A DNA stretch of 64,000 bases from Renibacterium sp. (GTDB lineage Bacteria; Actinomycetota; Actinomycetes; Actinomycetales; Micrococcaceae). Below the pieces are notes generated by a model. It had not been told where the DNA came from and made no database searches. It saw nothing but the letters and a program-made list of their open reading frames with translations. The translations under genes were made by a program, and so were the position numbers. This document shows, piece after piece, positions 17,003 to 27,254 of this stretch; position 1 is the stretch's first letter; every line of letters starts with the position of its first letter. Where the stretch lies: NCBI GenBank assembly GCA_017419405.1, contig JAFOLH010000001.1, forward strand, positions 434,001-498,000, read 5' to 3'.

Positions 17003-18970
17003 GTGGCAGATCCCGCAAGTTACCGGCCCAAGACGGGCGAAATCCCCACCGATCCCGGGGTCTACCGGTTCCGTGACGAACACGGCCGGGTCGTCTACGT
17101 CGGCAAGGCCAAGAACCTCCGGTCCCGGCTGACGTCGTACTTCGCCAATCCGGCGACCTTGCTGCCCAAGACTTACGCCATGGTGCACACCGCGGCGAGC
17201 GTGCAGTGGACCATCGTGGGCAGCGAGTTGGAAGCGTTGCAACTCGAATACACCTGGATCAAGGAGTTCGCGCCGCGGTACAACCTGGCCTTCCGGGACG
17301 ACAAAACCTACCCCTACTTGGCGGTGACCATGGGCGAGGAATTCCCCCGGGTCCAGGTCATGCGCGGGGAACGGCGCAAGGGCACCCGGTATTTCGGCCC
17401 GTACACCGCCGGGGCGATCCGGGAGACCGTGGACACGCTCCTGCGGGTGTTCCCGGTGCGCACCTGCAGCCCCAGCACTTTCAAGCGGGCCCAGCAGAGC
17501 GGCCGGCCGTGCCTGCTCGGCTACATCGACAAATGCGCGGCCCCGTGCGTGGGCCGGGTCAGTCCGGAAGAACACCGGCAGCTGGCCGAAGAGTTCTGCG
17601 CTTTCATGGGCGGTGAAGCGAAGCGCTTCATCACCACGCTGGAAAAGCAGATGGCGGCTGCGGTCGCCGAACTCGACTATGAACGGGCGGCGCGGTTGCG
17701 CGACGACGTGATTGCGCTCCGGAAGGTCTTCGAACGGAATGCCGTGGTGTTGGCCGAAGACACCAGTGCGGACATCTTCGCGGTGCACCAGGACGAACTC
17801 GAAGCCGCCGTGCAGGTGTTCAACGTCCGCGCCGGTCGGATCCGGGGGCAACGCGGGTGGGTCGTGGAAAAGGTCGAGGACATCGAACCTCCGGAACTGA
17901 TCGAACGCCTGTTGCAGCAGGTCTACGGCGACGAACGGGACGACGACGACCGGATCCCGCGGCAGATCCTGGTCCCGGAATTGCCGGCCAACGTCGAAGA
18001 GCTCGCCGAATGGCTCAGCGGGCTGCGCGGGGCGAGAGTGGAGATCAAGGTCCCGCAACGCGGCGACAAGGCCGCGCTGATGGACACCGTGGCGTCCAAC
18101 GCCGAGCAGTCCATGAAGCTGCACAAATCGCGCCGGGCCGGCGATCTCACTCAGCGCTCCTTGGCTTTGCGCGAGTTGCAAGACGCCTTGGACCTGCCGC
18201 TGCCCCTGCTCCGGATCGAGTGCTACGACATTTCGCACGTGCAGGGCACCAATGTGGTGGCGTCCATGGTGGTGGTCGAGGACGGGCTGCCCAAAAAGAG
18301 CGAGTACCGGAGGTTTTCGATCAACGGCGATGCCGCCCGCGACGATACCGCATCGATGTACGACGTGATCACCCGGCGGTTCAAAAACTACCTGCAAGAA
18401 CAACAGGACCGGGCTGAGGCGCTGGCCGGGCCGGTCGAGTTCGAAATCGTGCCGACCGCCGAACCCGCGCCGCGGAGCAAATTCGCCTACCCGCCCAACC
18501 TGGTCGTGGTCGACGGCGGTCCGCCCCAGGTCTCGGCGGCCAGCCGGGCCCTGGCGGATCTGGGCATCGTCGACGTCGCGGTGGTCGGTCTGGCCAAGCG
18601 GTTGGAGGAAGTCTGGCTGCCGGAGGACGAGTTCCCGGTGATCCTGCCGCGTACCTCGCAAGGGCTCTATCTCCTGCAGCGGATCCGGGACGAGGCGCAC
18701 CGCTTCGCGATTTCCTTCCACCGGCAAAAACGCGGCAAGTCGATGACGGCTTCGTTGCTGGATGCGGTTCCCGGGCTCGGCGAATCCAAGCGCAAGGCGC
18801 TGTTGAAGCATTTCGGCTCGGTCAAGAAGTTGCGGGCGGCGGAAGTGCCGGAGATCACTGCGGTCAAAGGGATCGGCCCAGTACTCGGGCAGGCCGTGTA
18901 CGATGCGCTGCAATCCGCGGAATCGGAGCCTGCGGTCAATATGACGACCGGCGAAATTCTGGAATCTTAG
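17003..18970 (+). CDS. uvrC: Excinuclease ABC subunit UvrC
   Basis: A 655-residue UvrC, the dual-incision nuclease of nucleotide excision repair. The N-terminal GIY-YIG nuclease (GVYRF...[10 protein letters not shown]) cuts on the 3' side. A UVR motif binding UvrB follows ([20 protein letters not shown], about residues 214-233). The RNase-H-like 5' nuclease starts at [11 protein letters not shown], and the protein ends with tandem helix-hairpin-helix motifs ([25 protein letters not shown]). It heads the conserved actinobacterial cluster uvrC-rapZ-yvcK-whiA. No LexA-like box was seen upstream, unlike uvrA. Confidence 0.98.
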   Translation: MADPASYRPKTGEIPTDPGVYRFRDEHGRVVYVGKAKNLRSRLTSYFANPATLLPKTYAMVHTAASVQWTIVGSELEALQLEYTWIKEFAPRYNLAFRDDKTYPYLAVTMGEEFPRVQVMRGERRKGTRYFGPYTAGAIRETVDTLLRVFPVRTCSPSTFKRAQQSGRPCLLGYIDKCAAPCVGRVSPEEHRQLAEEFCAFMGGEAKRFITTLEKQMAAAVAELDYERAARLRDDVIALRKVFERNAVVLAEDTSADIFAVHQDELEAAVQVFNVRAGRIRGQRGWVVEKVEDIEPPELIERLLQQVYGDERDDDDRIPRQILVPELPANVEELAEWLSGLRGARVEIKVPQRGDKAALMDTVASNAEQSMKLHKSRRAGDLTQRSLALRELQDALDLPLPLLRIECYDISHVQGTNVVASMVVVEDGLPKKSEYRRFSINGDAARDDTASMYDVITRRFKNYLQEQQDRAEALAGPVEFEIVPTAEPAPRSKFAYPPNLVVVDGGPPQVSAASRALADLGIVDVAVVGLAKRLEEVWLPEDEFPVILPRTSQGLYLLQRIRDEAHRFAISFHRQKRGKSMTASLLDAVPGLGESKRKALLKHFGSVKKLRAAEVPEITAVKGIGPVLGQAVYDALQSAESEPAVNMTTGEILES

Positions 18971-18980
18971 CTAGGCTAAG
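18966..18980. other. Palindrome spanning the uvrC stop codon
   Basis: CTTAGC-TAG-GCTAAG is a perfect 6-bp inverted repeat with a 3-nt spacer; the TAG stop (18968-18970) lies in the left arm. It is followed directly by the imperfect palindrome GGGGAACCGGATCCCC (18980-18995). There is no T-tract, so an attenuator, processing site or operator for rapZ are all possible. Confidence 0.4.
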
Positions 18981-19036
18981 GGGAACCGGATCCCCGCGGG
19001 CGGTATCGGGCGAATAGACAGACAGGACGTGCGGCA

Positions 19037-19957
19037 ATGACAGATTCAACCCCTGGGGCTGGGGCTGAAGGCGAGTTCACCCCGGTGAAACCCCAAGAAT
19101 CTGAGCTGCTCGTGGTCACCGGAATGTCCGGGGCAGGCCGGAGCACCGCAGCCAACGCACTCGAGGACCACGGCTGGTACGTCGTGGAGAACCTGCCGCC
19201 GCAGATGCTCAGCACCTTGGCCGACTTGGTGGCGCGCACGCCGCAGGCTTTGCCCAAGTTGGCGGTCGTGGTCGATGTGCGGGGCAAGGCCTTTTTCAGC
19301 GACATCCGCGATTCGCTCAACACCCTGGCGGCGAGCGGAATCAGCTACCGGGTGTTGTTCCTGGACGCCAGTGACGGAACCCTGGTCCGACGCTTCGAAC
19401 AGGGCCGGCGGCCGCATCCCCTGCAGGGCGACGGCCGGATGCTCGACGGCATCGCTGCCGAACGCGAAGCCCTGGCGCTGCTGCGCGATGCTGCGGACAT
19501 CGTGGTGGACACTTCAGACCTGAACGTGCACGAATTGGCCAGCCAGGTGACCGGTTTGTTCTCCGATTCCGGGCCGGTGGTGCTCCGGCTGACCGTGATG
19601 AGCTTCGGCTTCAAATACGGGCTTCCGGTGGACGCGAACTATGTCGCCGACGTGCGGTTCCTGCCGAATCCGCATTGGGTTCCGCAATTGCGCCCGCACA
19701 CCGGTTTGGACCAGGACGTCAGCGATTTCGTGCTGGCGGAGAACGGCGCCAATGAATTCATCAGCTTGTACGTCAAAGCTTTGGAGCCGGTGCTCGAAGG
19801 CTACCGGCGGGAGAACAAGCACTACGCCACCATCGCCGTCGGCTGCACCGGCGGCAAGCACCGCTCGGTGGCGGTCGCCGTCGAACTGGCCAAACGGCTC
19901 GCGCAACTGCCCCGGGTGTCGGTCAGTACCAAACACCGTGATCTGGGGCGCGAATAG
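19037..19957 (+). CDS. rapZ: RNase adapter protein RapZ (nucleotide-binding YvcJ family)
   Basis: A 306-residue P-loop protein with GMSGAGRST (Gly29-Thr37) and the family signature [15 protein letters not shown]. The C-terminal domain has [10 protein letters not shown], the phosphate-binding region that in E. coli RapZ senses glucosamine-6-phosphate and recruits RNase E to the small RNA GlmZ. Actinobacteria lack GlmZ, so the role here is inferred only to be nucleotide/metabolite signalling linked to cell-wall precursor supply. The stop overlaps the yvcK GTG by one base. Confidence 0.93.
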   Translation: MTDSTPGAGAEGEFTPVKPQESELLVVTGMSGAGRSTAANALEDHGWYVVENLPPQMLSTLADLVARTPQALPKLAVVVDVRGKAFFSDIRDSLNTLAASGISYRVLFLDASDGTLVRRFEQGRRPHPLQGDGRMLDGIAAEREALALLRDAADIVVDTSDLNVHELASQVTGLFSDSGPVVLRLTVMSFGFKYGLPVDANYVADVRFLPNPHWVPQLRPHTGLDQDVSDFVLAENGANEFISLYVKALEPVLEGYRRENKHYATIAVGCTGGKHRSVAVAVELAKRLAQLPRVSVSTKHRDLGRE

Positions 19958-20970
19958 TGGCGCTGCTCACCGGGCCGCTGCCGCTGATCCCGCCGAAGAA
20001 CCAAGCGCAGAACGGCGGTTCCGATACTTCGGTGGTGGCCCTGGGCGGCGGGCACGGGCTGTACGCCTCGCTTTCCGCACTCCGGTTGCTCACCAGTGAC
20101 CTGACCGCAGTGGTCACCGTGGCCGACGACGGAGGCTCATCGGGAAAGCTGCGCGACGAACTCGGGGTGCTGCCACCCGGAGACCTCCGGATGGCGCTTT
20201 CCGCACTGTGCGACGACACCGATTGGGGCCGTACCTGGCGCGACGTGATGCAGCACCGGTTCCAGTCGAAACCGGGGCGGAACAGCTCGTTGGACCAACA
20301 CGCGATGGGCAATCTGCTGATCGTCACCTTGTGGGAGCTGCTCGGCAATACCGTCGACGGGCTGCGCTGGGCCGGCGCACTGCTGGGCGCCCGGGGCCAA
20401 GTGCTGCCGATGGCGAGCGTGCCGCTGACCATTCAGGGCCGCAGCCGGAAGACCGCCGAGGACGGAACCGAAACCACGCACCGGATTGCCGGTCAGTCGG
20501 TTCTGGCCACCGCCGGGATGGTGGAGGACGTCCGTTTGCTGCCGGAGAACGCCCCGGCCTGCGTCGAGGCGCTGGAAGCGATCGAGTTGGCCGACTGGGT
20601 GGTGCTCGGCCCGGGCTCCTGGTACACCTCGGTGCTGCCGCACCTGCTGCTGCCGGAATTGCGCCAAGCGCTCTGCAACACTCCGGCGAAACGCTGCCTC
20701 GCGATGAATTTGGACGTCAACGACAAAGAAGCCGAAGGCATGAGCGCGGCCGACCATCTTCGGGTGATTTCGAAGTATGCGCCGGAATTCGGGGTGGATG
20801 TAGTGCTCGCGGATCCGACCAGCGTCGGAGACCGGGACGAATTCGAGGCTGCGGCCACGGCTTTGGGCGCTGAGGTGGTGTTGACCCGGGTGCGGGCGAG
20901 CAACAAACAGGCGGTCCACGACCCGCTCCGGCTCGCCGCCGCGTTCCACGACGTTTTCGCGGGTACCTGA
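19957..20970 (+). CDS. Gluconeogenesis factor YvcK/CofD-like protein
   Basis: A 337-residue member of the UPF0052/CofD-like family. The nucleotide-binding start [14 protein letters not shown] and [16 protein letters not shown] are diagnostic, as are GNLLIV and the mid-protein [14 protein letters not shown]. YvcK binds UDP-sugars and is needed for normal peptidoglycan synthesis on gluconeogenic carbon sources in B. subtilis and mycobacteria (CuvA). The GTG start overlaps the rapZ stop by one base, indicating tight coupling. Confidence 0.93.
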   Translation: MALLTGPLPLIPPKNQAQNGGSDTSVVALGGGHGLYASLSALRLLTSDLTAVVTVADDGGSSGKLRDELGVLPPGDLRMALSALCDDTDWGRTWRDVMQHRFQSKPGRNSSLDQHAMGNLLIVTLWELLGNTVDGLRWAGALLGARGQVLPMASVPLTIQGRSRKTAEDGTETTHRIAGQSVLATAGMVEDVRLLPENAPACVEALEAIELADWVVLGPGSWYTSVLPHLLLPELRQALCNTPAKRCLAMNLDVNDKEAEGMSAADHLRVISKYAPEFGVDVVLADPTSVGDRDEFEAAATALGAEVVLTRVRASNKQAVHDPLRLAAAFHDVFAGT

Positions 20971-20989
20971 TGGATCCGGCGACTCATTT

Positions 20990-21002
20990 TCGAAGACTTC
21001 GA
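20990..21002. promoter_or_regulatory. Perfect palindrome upstream of whiA
   Basis: TCGAAG-A-CTTCGA, 6-bp arms around a single base, 20 bp before the whiA ATG in the 52-bp yvcK-whiA gap. It resembles the left half of the uvrA SOS-like site but has the wrong spacing for LexA. Possibly an operator or RNA hairpin near the whiA ribosome binding site. Confidence 0.35.
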
Positions 21003-21022
21003 CGACAAGGCAGGAACAACAG

Positions 21023-22003
21023 ATGGCGCTGACCGCAGCGGTAAAAGAGGAGCTTTCCCGGCTCGAGGTGCGCAAATCCTCGGTGCGCAAAGCCGAGGTT
21101 TCCGCCATGCTGCGCTTTGCCGGGGGACTGCACATCATTTCCGGTCGGATCGTGATCGAAGCCGAAGTCGATCTGGCGGCGACGGCCCGACGGCTGCGCG
21201 TCGCGATCGCGGAACTCTACGGGCACCAGAGCGAGATCATCGTGGTTTCCGGCGGCGGCTTGCGCCGGGGCAACCGGTATGTGGTGCGGGTGGTCCGGGA
21301 GGGTGAAGCCCTGGCCCGGCAAACCGGTCTGTTGGACAGCCGGGGCCGTCCGGTGCGCGGCCTGCCTTCGGTGGTGGTCAACGGCTCGGCGGCCGACGCG
21401 GAGGCGGTATGGCGCGGCGCATTCCTGGCGCACGGTTCGTTGACCGAGCCCGGCCGTTCGTCCTCGCTCGAAGTGACGTGTCCGGGACCGGAGGCCGCGC
21501 TGGCCCTGGTCGGTTCGGCCCGGCGTCTGGGCATCGCGGCGAAAGCCCGGGAAGTCCGGGGCATCGACCGGGTGGTGATCCGGGACGGCGATACGATCGC
21601 TGCGCTGCTCACCCGGATGGGCGCGCATGAGACCTTGTTGGTCTGGGAAGAGCGCCGGATGCGCAAGGAAGTACGGGCCACGGCGAACCGCTTGGCCAAT
21701 TTCGACGACGCAAATCTGCGCCGCTCGGCGCAAGCCGCGGTTGCTGCGGGAGCGCGGGTGGACCGGGCCTTGGAGATCCTCGGCGACGATGTGCCGGATC
21801 ATTTGAAGTACGCCGGTGAGCTCCGGGTCGCGCACAAGCAGGCGAGTTTGGACGAACTGGGCCGCTTGGCCGACCCGCCGATGACCAAGGACGCGATTGC
21901 CGGGCGGATCCGGAGGCTGCTCGCCATGGCGGACAAGCGTGCCTCTGATTTGGGCATACCCAGCACGGAGGCGAATGTGACATTGGAGATGCTCGAGGAA
22001 TAG
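21023..22003 (+). CDS. whiA: DNA-binding protein WhiA
   Basis: A 326-residue WhiA. The N-terminal two-thirds is the LAGLIDADG-like fold ([23 protein letters not shown] start, [22 protein letters not shown]) that has lost nuclease activity. The C-terminus is a helix-turn-helix ending NVTLEMLEE. In Streptomyces WhiA acts with WhiB to activate sporulation-septation genes; in non-sporulating relatives it influences cell division. It ends the uvrC-rapZ-yvcK-whiA cluster, with a hairpin 2 bp after the stop. Confidence 0.95.
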   Translation: MALTAAVKEELSRLEVRKSSVRKAEVSAMLRFAGGLHIISGRIVIEAEVDLAATARRLRVAIAELYGHQSEIIVVSGGGLRRGNRYVVRVVREGEALARQTGLLDSRGRPVRGLPSVVVNGSAADAEAVWRGAFLAHGSLTEPGRSSSLEVTCPGPEAALALVGSARRLGIAAKAREVRGIDRVVIRDGDTIAALLTRMGAHETLLVWEERRMRKEVRATANRLANFDDANLRRSAQAAVAAGARVDRALEILGDDVPDHLKYAGELRVAHKQASLDELGRLADPPMTKDAIAGRIRRLLAMADKRASDLGIPSTEANVTLEMLEE

Positions 22004-22005
22004 CC

Positions 22006-22028
22006 TGGGCGGAGAAAGTTTCCGCCCA
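22006..22028 (+). terminator. Terminator-like hairpin after whiA
   Basis: TGGGCGGA - GAAAGTT - TCCGCCCA forms an 8-bp perfect stem immediately after the whiA stop. No T-run follows, so it may be a weak or Rho-assisted terminator or an mRNA 3' end stabiliser. Confidence 0.5.
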
Positions 22029-22152
22029 TCGGAAATACATCACAAAAGTGTTGCGTTATTACGATAGCGGAGCTTGGACCGCCGAAGATTCCGGTCGGAA
22101 GACCCGATCGGTGAGATGGATTAGTTGCTCATTCACACACTACGGAGGAATC

Positions 22153-22782
22153 GTGACATTCACGCAGTACACACTTCCCGATCTGCCCTACGATTACGCG
22201 GCTCTGGAGCCGCATATTTCGGCCAGGATCATGGAACTGCACCACGACAAGCACCATGCGGCATATGTGGCCGGCGCGAACACGGCCCTCGAGCGCTTGG
22301 CTGCGGCCCGGGAAAAGGGTGACTTCACCTACATCACCGGCCTGTCCAAGGATCTGGCCTTCCACTTGGGTGGACACACCAACCACTCGATCTTCTGGAA
22401 CAACCTTTCGCCGGACGGCGGCGACAAGCCCGAAGGCGAACTGGCCGCGGCCATCGATGACGCGTTCGGCTCGTTCGACGCTTTCCGGGCGCAGTTCTCG
22501 GCGGCAGCACTCGGCCTGCAGGGTTCCGGTTGGGCGATCTTGGCGTACGAGCCGATCGGCGGCAACCTGGTGATCGAACAGCTCTACGATCAGCAGGCGA
22601 ATGTGCCGGTGGCGACCACTCCGCTCTTGATGCTGGACATGTGGGAGCACGCTTTTTACCTGGATTACGTCAACGTCAAGGCGGACTACGTCAAGGCGTT
22701 CTGGAACATTGCGAACTGGGCGGATTCCGCCAAGCGCTTCGAGGCGGCACGCACCGGCGCCCGGGGACTGGTCGTCCTCTGA
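22153..22782 (+). CDS. sodA: Superoxide dismutase, Mn/Fe type
   Basis: A 209-residue cytoplasmic superoxide dismutase. The four metal ligands are present: His30 in MELHHDKHH, the His of GHTNHSIFW, and the Asp and His of DMWEHAFY. The segment [12 protein letters not shown] is the usual region near the metal. Actinobacterial enzymes of this type are commonly Mn-dependent; the metal is not certain from sequence. The GTG at 22153 follows GGAGGA (22144-22149). It sits between whiA and gap, where it is not part of the classical gene order. Confidence 0.95.
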   Translation: MTFTQYTLPDLPYDYAALEPHISARIMELHHDKHHAAYVAGANTALERLAAAREKGDFTYITGLSKDLAFHLGGHTNHSIFWNNLSPDGGDKPEGELAAAIDDAFGSFDAFRAQFSAAALGLQGSGWAILAYEPIGGNLVIEQLYDQQANVPVATTPLLMLDMWEHAFYLDYVNVKADYVKAFWNIANWADSAKRFEAARTGARGLVVL

Positions 22783-22840
22783 TCGGAGCCCGGAGGCTGT
22801 TCGCACGCTGAGCATCTGCTGTAAGCTGCGTCACAATTTG

Positions 22841-22855
22841 TTCCACATGGTGGAA
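22841..22855. promoter_or_regulatory. Inverted repeat in the sodA-gap intergenic region
   Basis: TTCCAC-ATG-GTGGAA, a perfect 6-bp inverted repeat with a 3-nt spacer, directly before the sodA terminator hairpin. It has operator-like geometry. Confidence 0.35.
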
Positions 22856-22856
22856 G

Positions 22857-22882
22857 TTTGCCCCTGCGTTTGCAGGGGCAAA
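22857..22882 (+). terminator. Terminator hairpin after sodA
   Basis: TTTGCCCCTGC - GTTT - GCAGGGGCAAA is an 11-bp perfect stem with a four-base loop, 74 bp after the sodA stop. The following bases (CGTTCTTAAACG) are only modestly T-rich. Confidence 0.7.
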
Positions 22883-22988
22883 CGTTCTTAAACGTAAGAT
22901 GGATCACGAGGCCGCTGCCGGTCCTTCCGGCAACTGTTTCGACAGGTAAGTCATCTCTGCCCAGCGTCGTGCGGGATTCGTTTCGCAA

Positions 22989-23038
22989 TTGGCCCCATCG
23001 GCCAAATCACGAGAACTAGAAGTGCTCGCAAAAGCACT
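22989..23038 (+). promoter_or_regulatory. Structured leader upstream of gap
   Basis: Two perfect inverted repeats lie just before the gap RBS: TTGGCC-CCATC-GGCCAA (22989-23005) and AGTGCT-CGCAAA-AGCACT (23021-23038). The second ends directly before the AAGGGAG that serves as RBS. If transcribed, they could affect translation or stability of the gap message; the first could also be an operator. Confidence 0.4.
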
Positions 23039-23050
23039 AAGGGAGATTGA

Positions 23051-24061
<1,011 letters not shown>

Positions 24062-24063
24062 AC

Positions 24064-25308
24064 ATGACATTGCACACCCTTGACGAACTCATCGCCGACG
24101 GTGTCCAGGGGCGGTACGTTTTGGTCCGAAGCGACCTGAACGTGCCGCTTTCTGGCGCTCCGGACGGAACGCAGACAGTGGCCGACGACGGCCGGGTCCG
24201 GGCCTCGCTCCCCGTGATCGAGAAACTGGCCAAGGCCGGTGCCCGGGTCCTGGTGCTCGCGCACCTGGGCCGGCCGCAAGGCGTGCCGGAGGCCAAATAC
24301 TCTTTGCGCCCGGCGGCCGACCGGTTGGCCGAGCTCGCGGAGGTACCGGTTTCTTTGGCCGGAGATGTTTCCGGCACCGCCGCGAAAGCCGCAGCTGCGG
24401 GGCTCTCCGATGGCCAGGTGCTGGTTCTGGAGAACGTCCGCTTCGATCCGAGGGAGACTGCCAAAGACGACGCGGAACGTGCGGCCTTCGCGGCCGAGCT
24501 GGCCGGTCTGGGCGGATCCGGTGCGGCGTATGTGGACGACGCATTCGGCGCGGTGCACCGCAAACACGCCAGCGTCTACGACCTGGCGTTGAAGCTGCCT
24601 GCCTATCAGGGGGATTTGGTCCGTACCGAACTCGAGGTGCTGCGCAAGCTCACCGAGTCGCCGGAGCGGCCCTATGTCGTGGTACTGGGCGGTTCAAAGG
24701 TCTCCGACAAGCTGGCTGTGATCGACAATCTGATCGGCAAGGCGGATGCGATCCTGGTCGGCGGCGGAATGCTGTTCACCTTCCTCGCGGCGTTGGGCTA
24801 TCGGGTGGGCGCGAGCCTGCTCGAGGAAGACCAAGTGGGCGCGGTGACGAACTACCTGAACCGCGCGAAGGGCGCCGGGACCCGCTTCATCCTGCCGACC
24901 GACGTCGTGGTGGCGGAAAAGTTCGCTCCGGACGCTGCGCACGAGTTGGTCGCTGCGGACGCGATCGAGTCGAGTTCCTTCGGCGGCAGCGGCATCGGGC
25001 TGGACATCGGTCCGGCCACTGCGGCAGCGTTCGCAGAGCAGATCACTGCGGCGAAGACCGTATTCTGGAACGGCCCGATGGGCGTGTTCGAGTTCCCGGC
25101 CTTCGCCGAAGGCACCCGCGCGGTGGCTGCGGCCCTGGCCGGGAGCGGCGCGTTCAGCGTCGTCGGCGGTGGCGATTCGGCCTCGGCCGTGCGCAGCCTG
25201 GGCTTCGCCGACGATGCCTTCGGGCATATTTCCACCGGCGGCGGTGCCAGCTTGGAGTTCTTGGAAGGCAAGGAGCTGCCCGGGCTGAGTGCCCTGGACC
25301 GCAACTAA
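24064..25308 (+). CDS. pgk: Phosphoglycerate kinase
   Basis: A 414-residue phosphoglycerate kinase transferring phosphate from 1,3-bisphosphoglycerate to ADP. Substrate-binding [11 protein letters not shown] and HLGRPQG at the N-terminus, the hinge region [11 protein letters not shown], and the nucleotide-binding VGGGDSA with [15 protein letters not shown] at the C-terminus are all present. Co-transcribed with gap. A large nested palindrome begins 9 bp after the stop. Confidence 0.98.
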   Translation: MTLHTLDELIADGVQGRYVLVRSDLNVPLSGAPDGTQTVADDGRVRASLPVIEKLAKAGARVLVLAHLGRPQGVPEAKYSLRPAADRLAELAEVPVSLAGDVSGTAAKAAAAGLSDGQVLVLENVRFDPRETAKDDAERAAFAAELAGLGGSGAAYVDDAFGAVHRKHASVYDLALKLPAYQGDLVRTELEVLRKLTESPERPYVVVLGGSKVSDKLAVIDNLIGKADAILVGGGMLFTFLAALGYRVGASLLEEDQVGAVTNYLNRAKGAGTRFILPTDVVVAEKFAPDAAHELVAADAIESSSFGGSGIGLDIGPATAAAFAEQITAAKTVFWNGPMGVFEFPAFAEGTRAVAAALAGSGAFSVVGGGDSASAVRSLGFADDAFGHISTGGGASLEFLEGKELPGLSALDRN

Positions 25309-25317
25309 CCCGCACTC

Positions 25318-25395
25318 CGCAGGCCCGTCCTATCGGCCGGTTCAGTGAGCAGAGACGTCTCTGCCCACTGAGTTCCGGAATTGGACGGGCCTGCG
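25318..25395. terminator. Large nested palindrome after pgk
   Basis: The outer arms CGCAGGCCCGTCC (25318-25330) and GGACGGGCCTGCG (25383-25395) are perfect 13-bp inverse copies. Inside them is a second palindrome centred on GCAGAGACGTCTCTGC (16 bp perfect), extended by CAGTG/CACTG with one mismatch. No T-tract follows. It may end gap-pgk transcription, and it also marks the left edge of the inserted gene cluster. Confidence 0.55.
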
Positions 25396-25551
25396 TTGGT
25401 TCGGGAGGTTTCGTTCTGCGTCGCGATGTTGAGTTGTGTTGCTTGAGATTTCGCGAGGTTGCCGCAAAAGCCGGTTCTGCTTGTTTGGCCCTGCGCGGCG
25501 TGGTTGATTGGCGTCATCAGTATCGCCGGACGCAACCACCGAGGAGCCACC

Positions 25552-26067
25552 GTGACTTCGCCGTACGACATCAGCCCGAGCAGCATGCGCGCGGTCCTCG
25601 GCCATTTCGCCACCGGACTCGCGGTGATCACCGCCGCAGGTCCGGACGGTCCGATCGGTTTCACCTGCCAATCGTTGACCTCGCTCTCGCTCGATCCGGC
25701 GCTGGTTTCCTTCAACCCGAGCCGGAATTCGGCCAGCTGGCCGGCGATCCGCAGCGTCGGCCGGTTTGCGGTGAACATTTTGCCGGCGGGTGCCGAAGCG
25801 CTCGCGCTGCGCTTCAGCCGCAAGGGTGTCGATCGGTTCCACGGCGTCGAATGGCGGCTCTCGGCGCAGGGGAGCCCGCATTTGCAGGCCGCGGCCGCTT
25901 GGGTGGACTGCGAGCTGCATACCGAGTACGACGGCGGCGACCACACCATCGCGGTGGGCCGCGTGAACGGCCTCGCGACGGCGGAGTCCGGGACTGATCC
26001 CTTGCTGTTCGTGCACGGCAAGTTCGCCGCCCTGCGCCAGGGCGAGTGGCAGGCGTTGAGCGCGTGA
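25552..26067 (+). CDS. Flavin reductase family protein
   Basis: A 171-residue flavin reductase-like split-barrel protein. The start MRAVLGHFATGLAVITA and GFTCQSLTSLSLDPALVSF, with later VGRFAVNIL, are the family's flavin-binding segments. Such proteins supply reduced FMN/FAD to two-component monooxygenases. GAGGAG (25541-25546) precedes the GTG start. It overlaps the luciferase-like monooxygenase gene by 4 bp (GTGA), strongly suggesting that it feeds that enzyme and probably the second monooxygenase in the cluster. First gene of the island. Confidence 0.9.
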   Translation: MTSPYDISPSSMRAVLGHFATGLAVITAAGPDGPIGFTCQSLTSLSLDPALVSFNPSRNSASWPAIRSVGRFAVNILPAGAEALALRFSRKGVDRFHGVEWRLSAQGSPHLQAAAAWVDCELHTEYDGGDHTIAVGRVNGLATAESGTDPLLFVHGKFAALRQGEWQALSA

Positions 26068-27206
26068 AATTCCAACTCCTCGACCTCGTCGCGCATCAGC
26101 CCAACCCGGTCTCCGGCCGCCTGGTGAGCGTTGCGGAACGGTTCGCGCAGACCGTCGGTTTGGCCCGCCGGGCCGAAGCGCTGGGATTCGACTGCTTTGC
26201 GGTCGGCGAACGCCATGCCGGCCCGTTCCTGTCCAGTTCACCGGCAGTGCTGCTGGGTGCGATCGCCGCCGCGACGAGCCGGATCCGGTTGCAGACCGGG
26301 GTCACGGTGCTGACCCTCGCAGATGCCTTCCGGGCCGCCGAAGACTACGCCACAGTCGACCAGTTGTCCCGGGGCCGGCTGGAAATCACCATCGGCAAGG
26401 GGAACGAACTCGCCCAGTTCCCGCTCTTCGATGTCTCCGCCGAGCAGCAGTATGAAATCCTGGCCGAGAAATACGGCCTCCTGCGGCGACTCTGGCGGGA
26501 GGAAAATGTGGACTGGCAGGGCAGTTTCCGGAGTGCTCTCGAATCCGCAACCAGCCAGCCGCGCCCTTATGGCGGCCCGATCCGGATCTGGCACGGCTCG
26601 GCGACGTCGCGGGCTGCCGTGGAGCTCGCCGCGCGATGGGGCGACCCGCTGTTCAGCGCGAACGCGATCCAGCCGCTGGCCGCCTACCAGGAACTGATCG
26701 CCTACTACTTCGAAAGCTATGAACGGCATGGACACGATCCCAGCCGGGCCTACTTGGGCGCCGGATCCGGGGCCGGCGGGCTTTTCATCGCGGACAGCGC
26801 CGCGGAGGCGAAGCGGCAGTTCGGTCCGGTCTACGAGGGCCTGGTCGCAGCCCGCAATGTCCCGGGGAACAACTCGCCGTTCCGCGGCATCGAACATGCC
26901 ATCGCGGAAGGCCCGGCCCTGGTCGGCACGGCGGAGCAGGTGGTGGACAAAATCCTGCGGTTCCATCAGAGCTTCAGCCACGATTTGCAGTCGGTCTCCT
27001 TGCCCAGCACCTTGCCCTTGGAACAACAGCTGGAGGTCTTGGAACGCTTTGCCGCCGAGGTGATTCCGGCGGTCCGGCGAGAGGTCACGACCACGCTGTG
27101 GCAGGATGGCGATCCTTATGCACGGCGGCCCGCTTTCGCCGGCGGCCGCGGTGCGGACCCGCGAAGGCCGCCGATTACACAGCAGACGGCGCTGTTGGCG
27201 CTCTGA
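26064..27206 (+). CDS. LLM-class flavin-dependent monooxygenase 1
   Basis: A 380-residue luciferase-like monooxygenase (TIM barrel). The family core is clear: GFDCFAVGERHAGPF, the RIRLQTGVTVLTLADAFR strand and YATVDQLSRGRLEITIGKG. It needs reduced flavin and oxygen, and the flavin reductase is encoded immediately upstream. The last 40 residues are proline/arginine-rich and probably unstructured. The position in a sulfur-type cluster suggests oxygenation of a thioether or sulfonate, similar in role to B. subtilis CmoO, but this is inference from context. Confidence 0.88.
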   Translation: MKFQLLDLVAHQPNPVSGRLVSVAERFAQTVGLARRAEALGFDCFAVGERHAGPFLSSSPAVLLGAIAAATSRIRLQTGVTVLTLADAFRAAEDYATVDQLSRGRLEITIGKGNELAQFPLFDVSAEQQYEILAEKYGLLRRLWREENVDWQGSFRSALESATSQPRPYGGPIRIWHGSATSRAAVELAARWGDPLFSANAIQPLAAYQELIAYYFESYERHGHDPSRAYLGAGSGAGGLFIADSAAEAKRQFGPVYEGLVAARNVPGNNSPFRGIEHAIAEGPALVGTAEQVVDKILRFHQSFSHDLQSVSLPSTLPLEQQLEVLERFAAEVIPAVRREVTTTLWQDGDPYARRPAFAGGRGADPRRPPITQQTALLAL

Positions 27207-27254
27207 GCTGGACCAAGGGCAGGATCCGGCCGACGGCCGGTCGACCCCGGATGT

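Noticed and set aside
16871-18913. 680-codon minus-strand frame opposite uvrC
   Set aside because: A shadow of uvrC with no recognisable motif.
22048-22152. 35-codon N-terminal extension of sodA
   Set aside because: It contains no conserved sequence; GGAGGA and the family start [12 protein letters not shown] place the start at GTG 22153.
25396-25551. Possible riboswitch upstream of the flavin reductase gene
   Set aside because: The region is less GC-rich, but I found no recognisable SAM-, FMN- or other riboswitch core; only the RBS before 25552 is supported.
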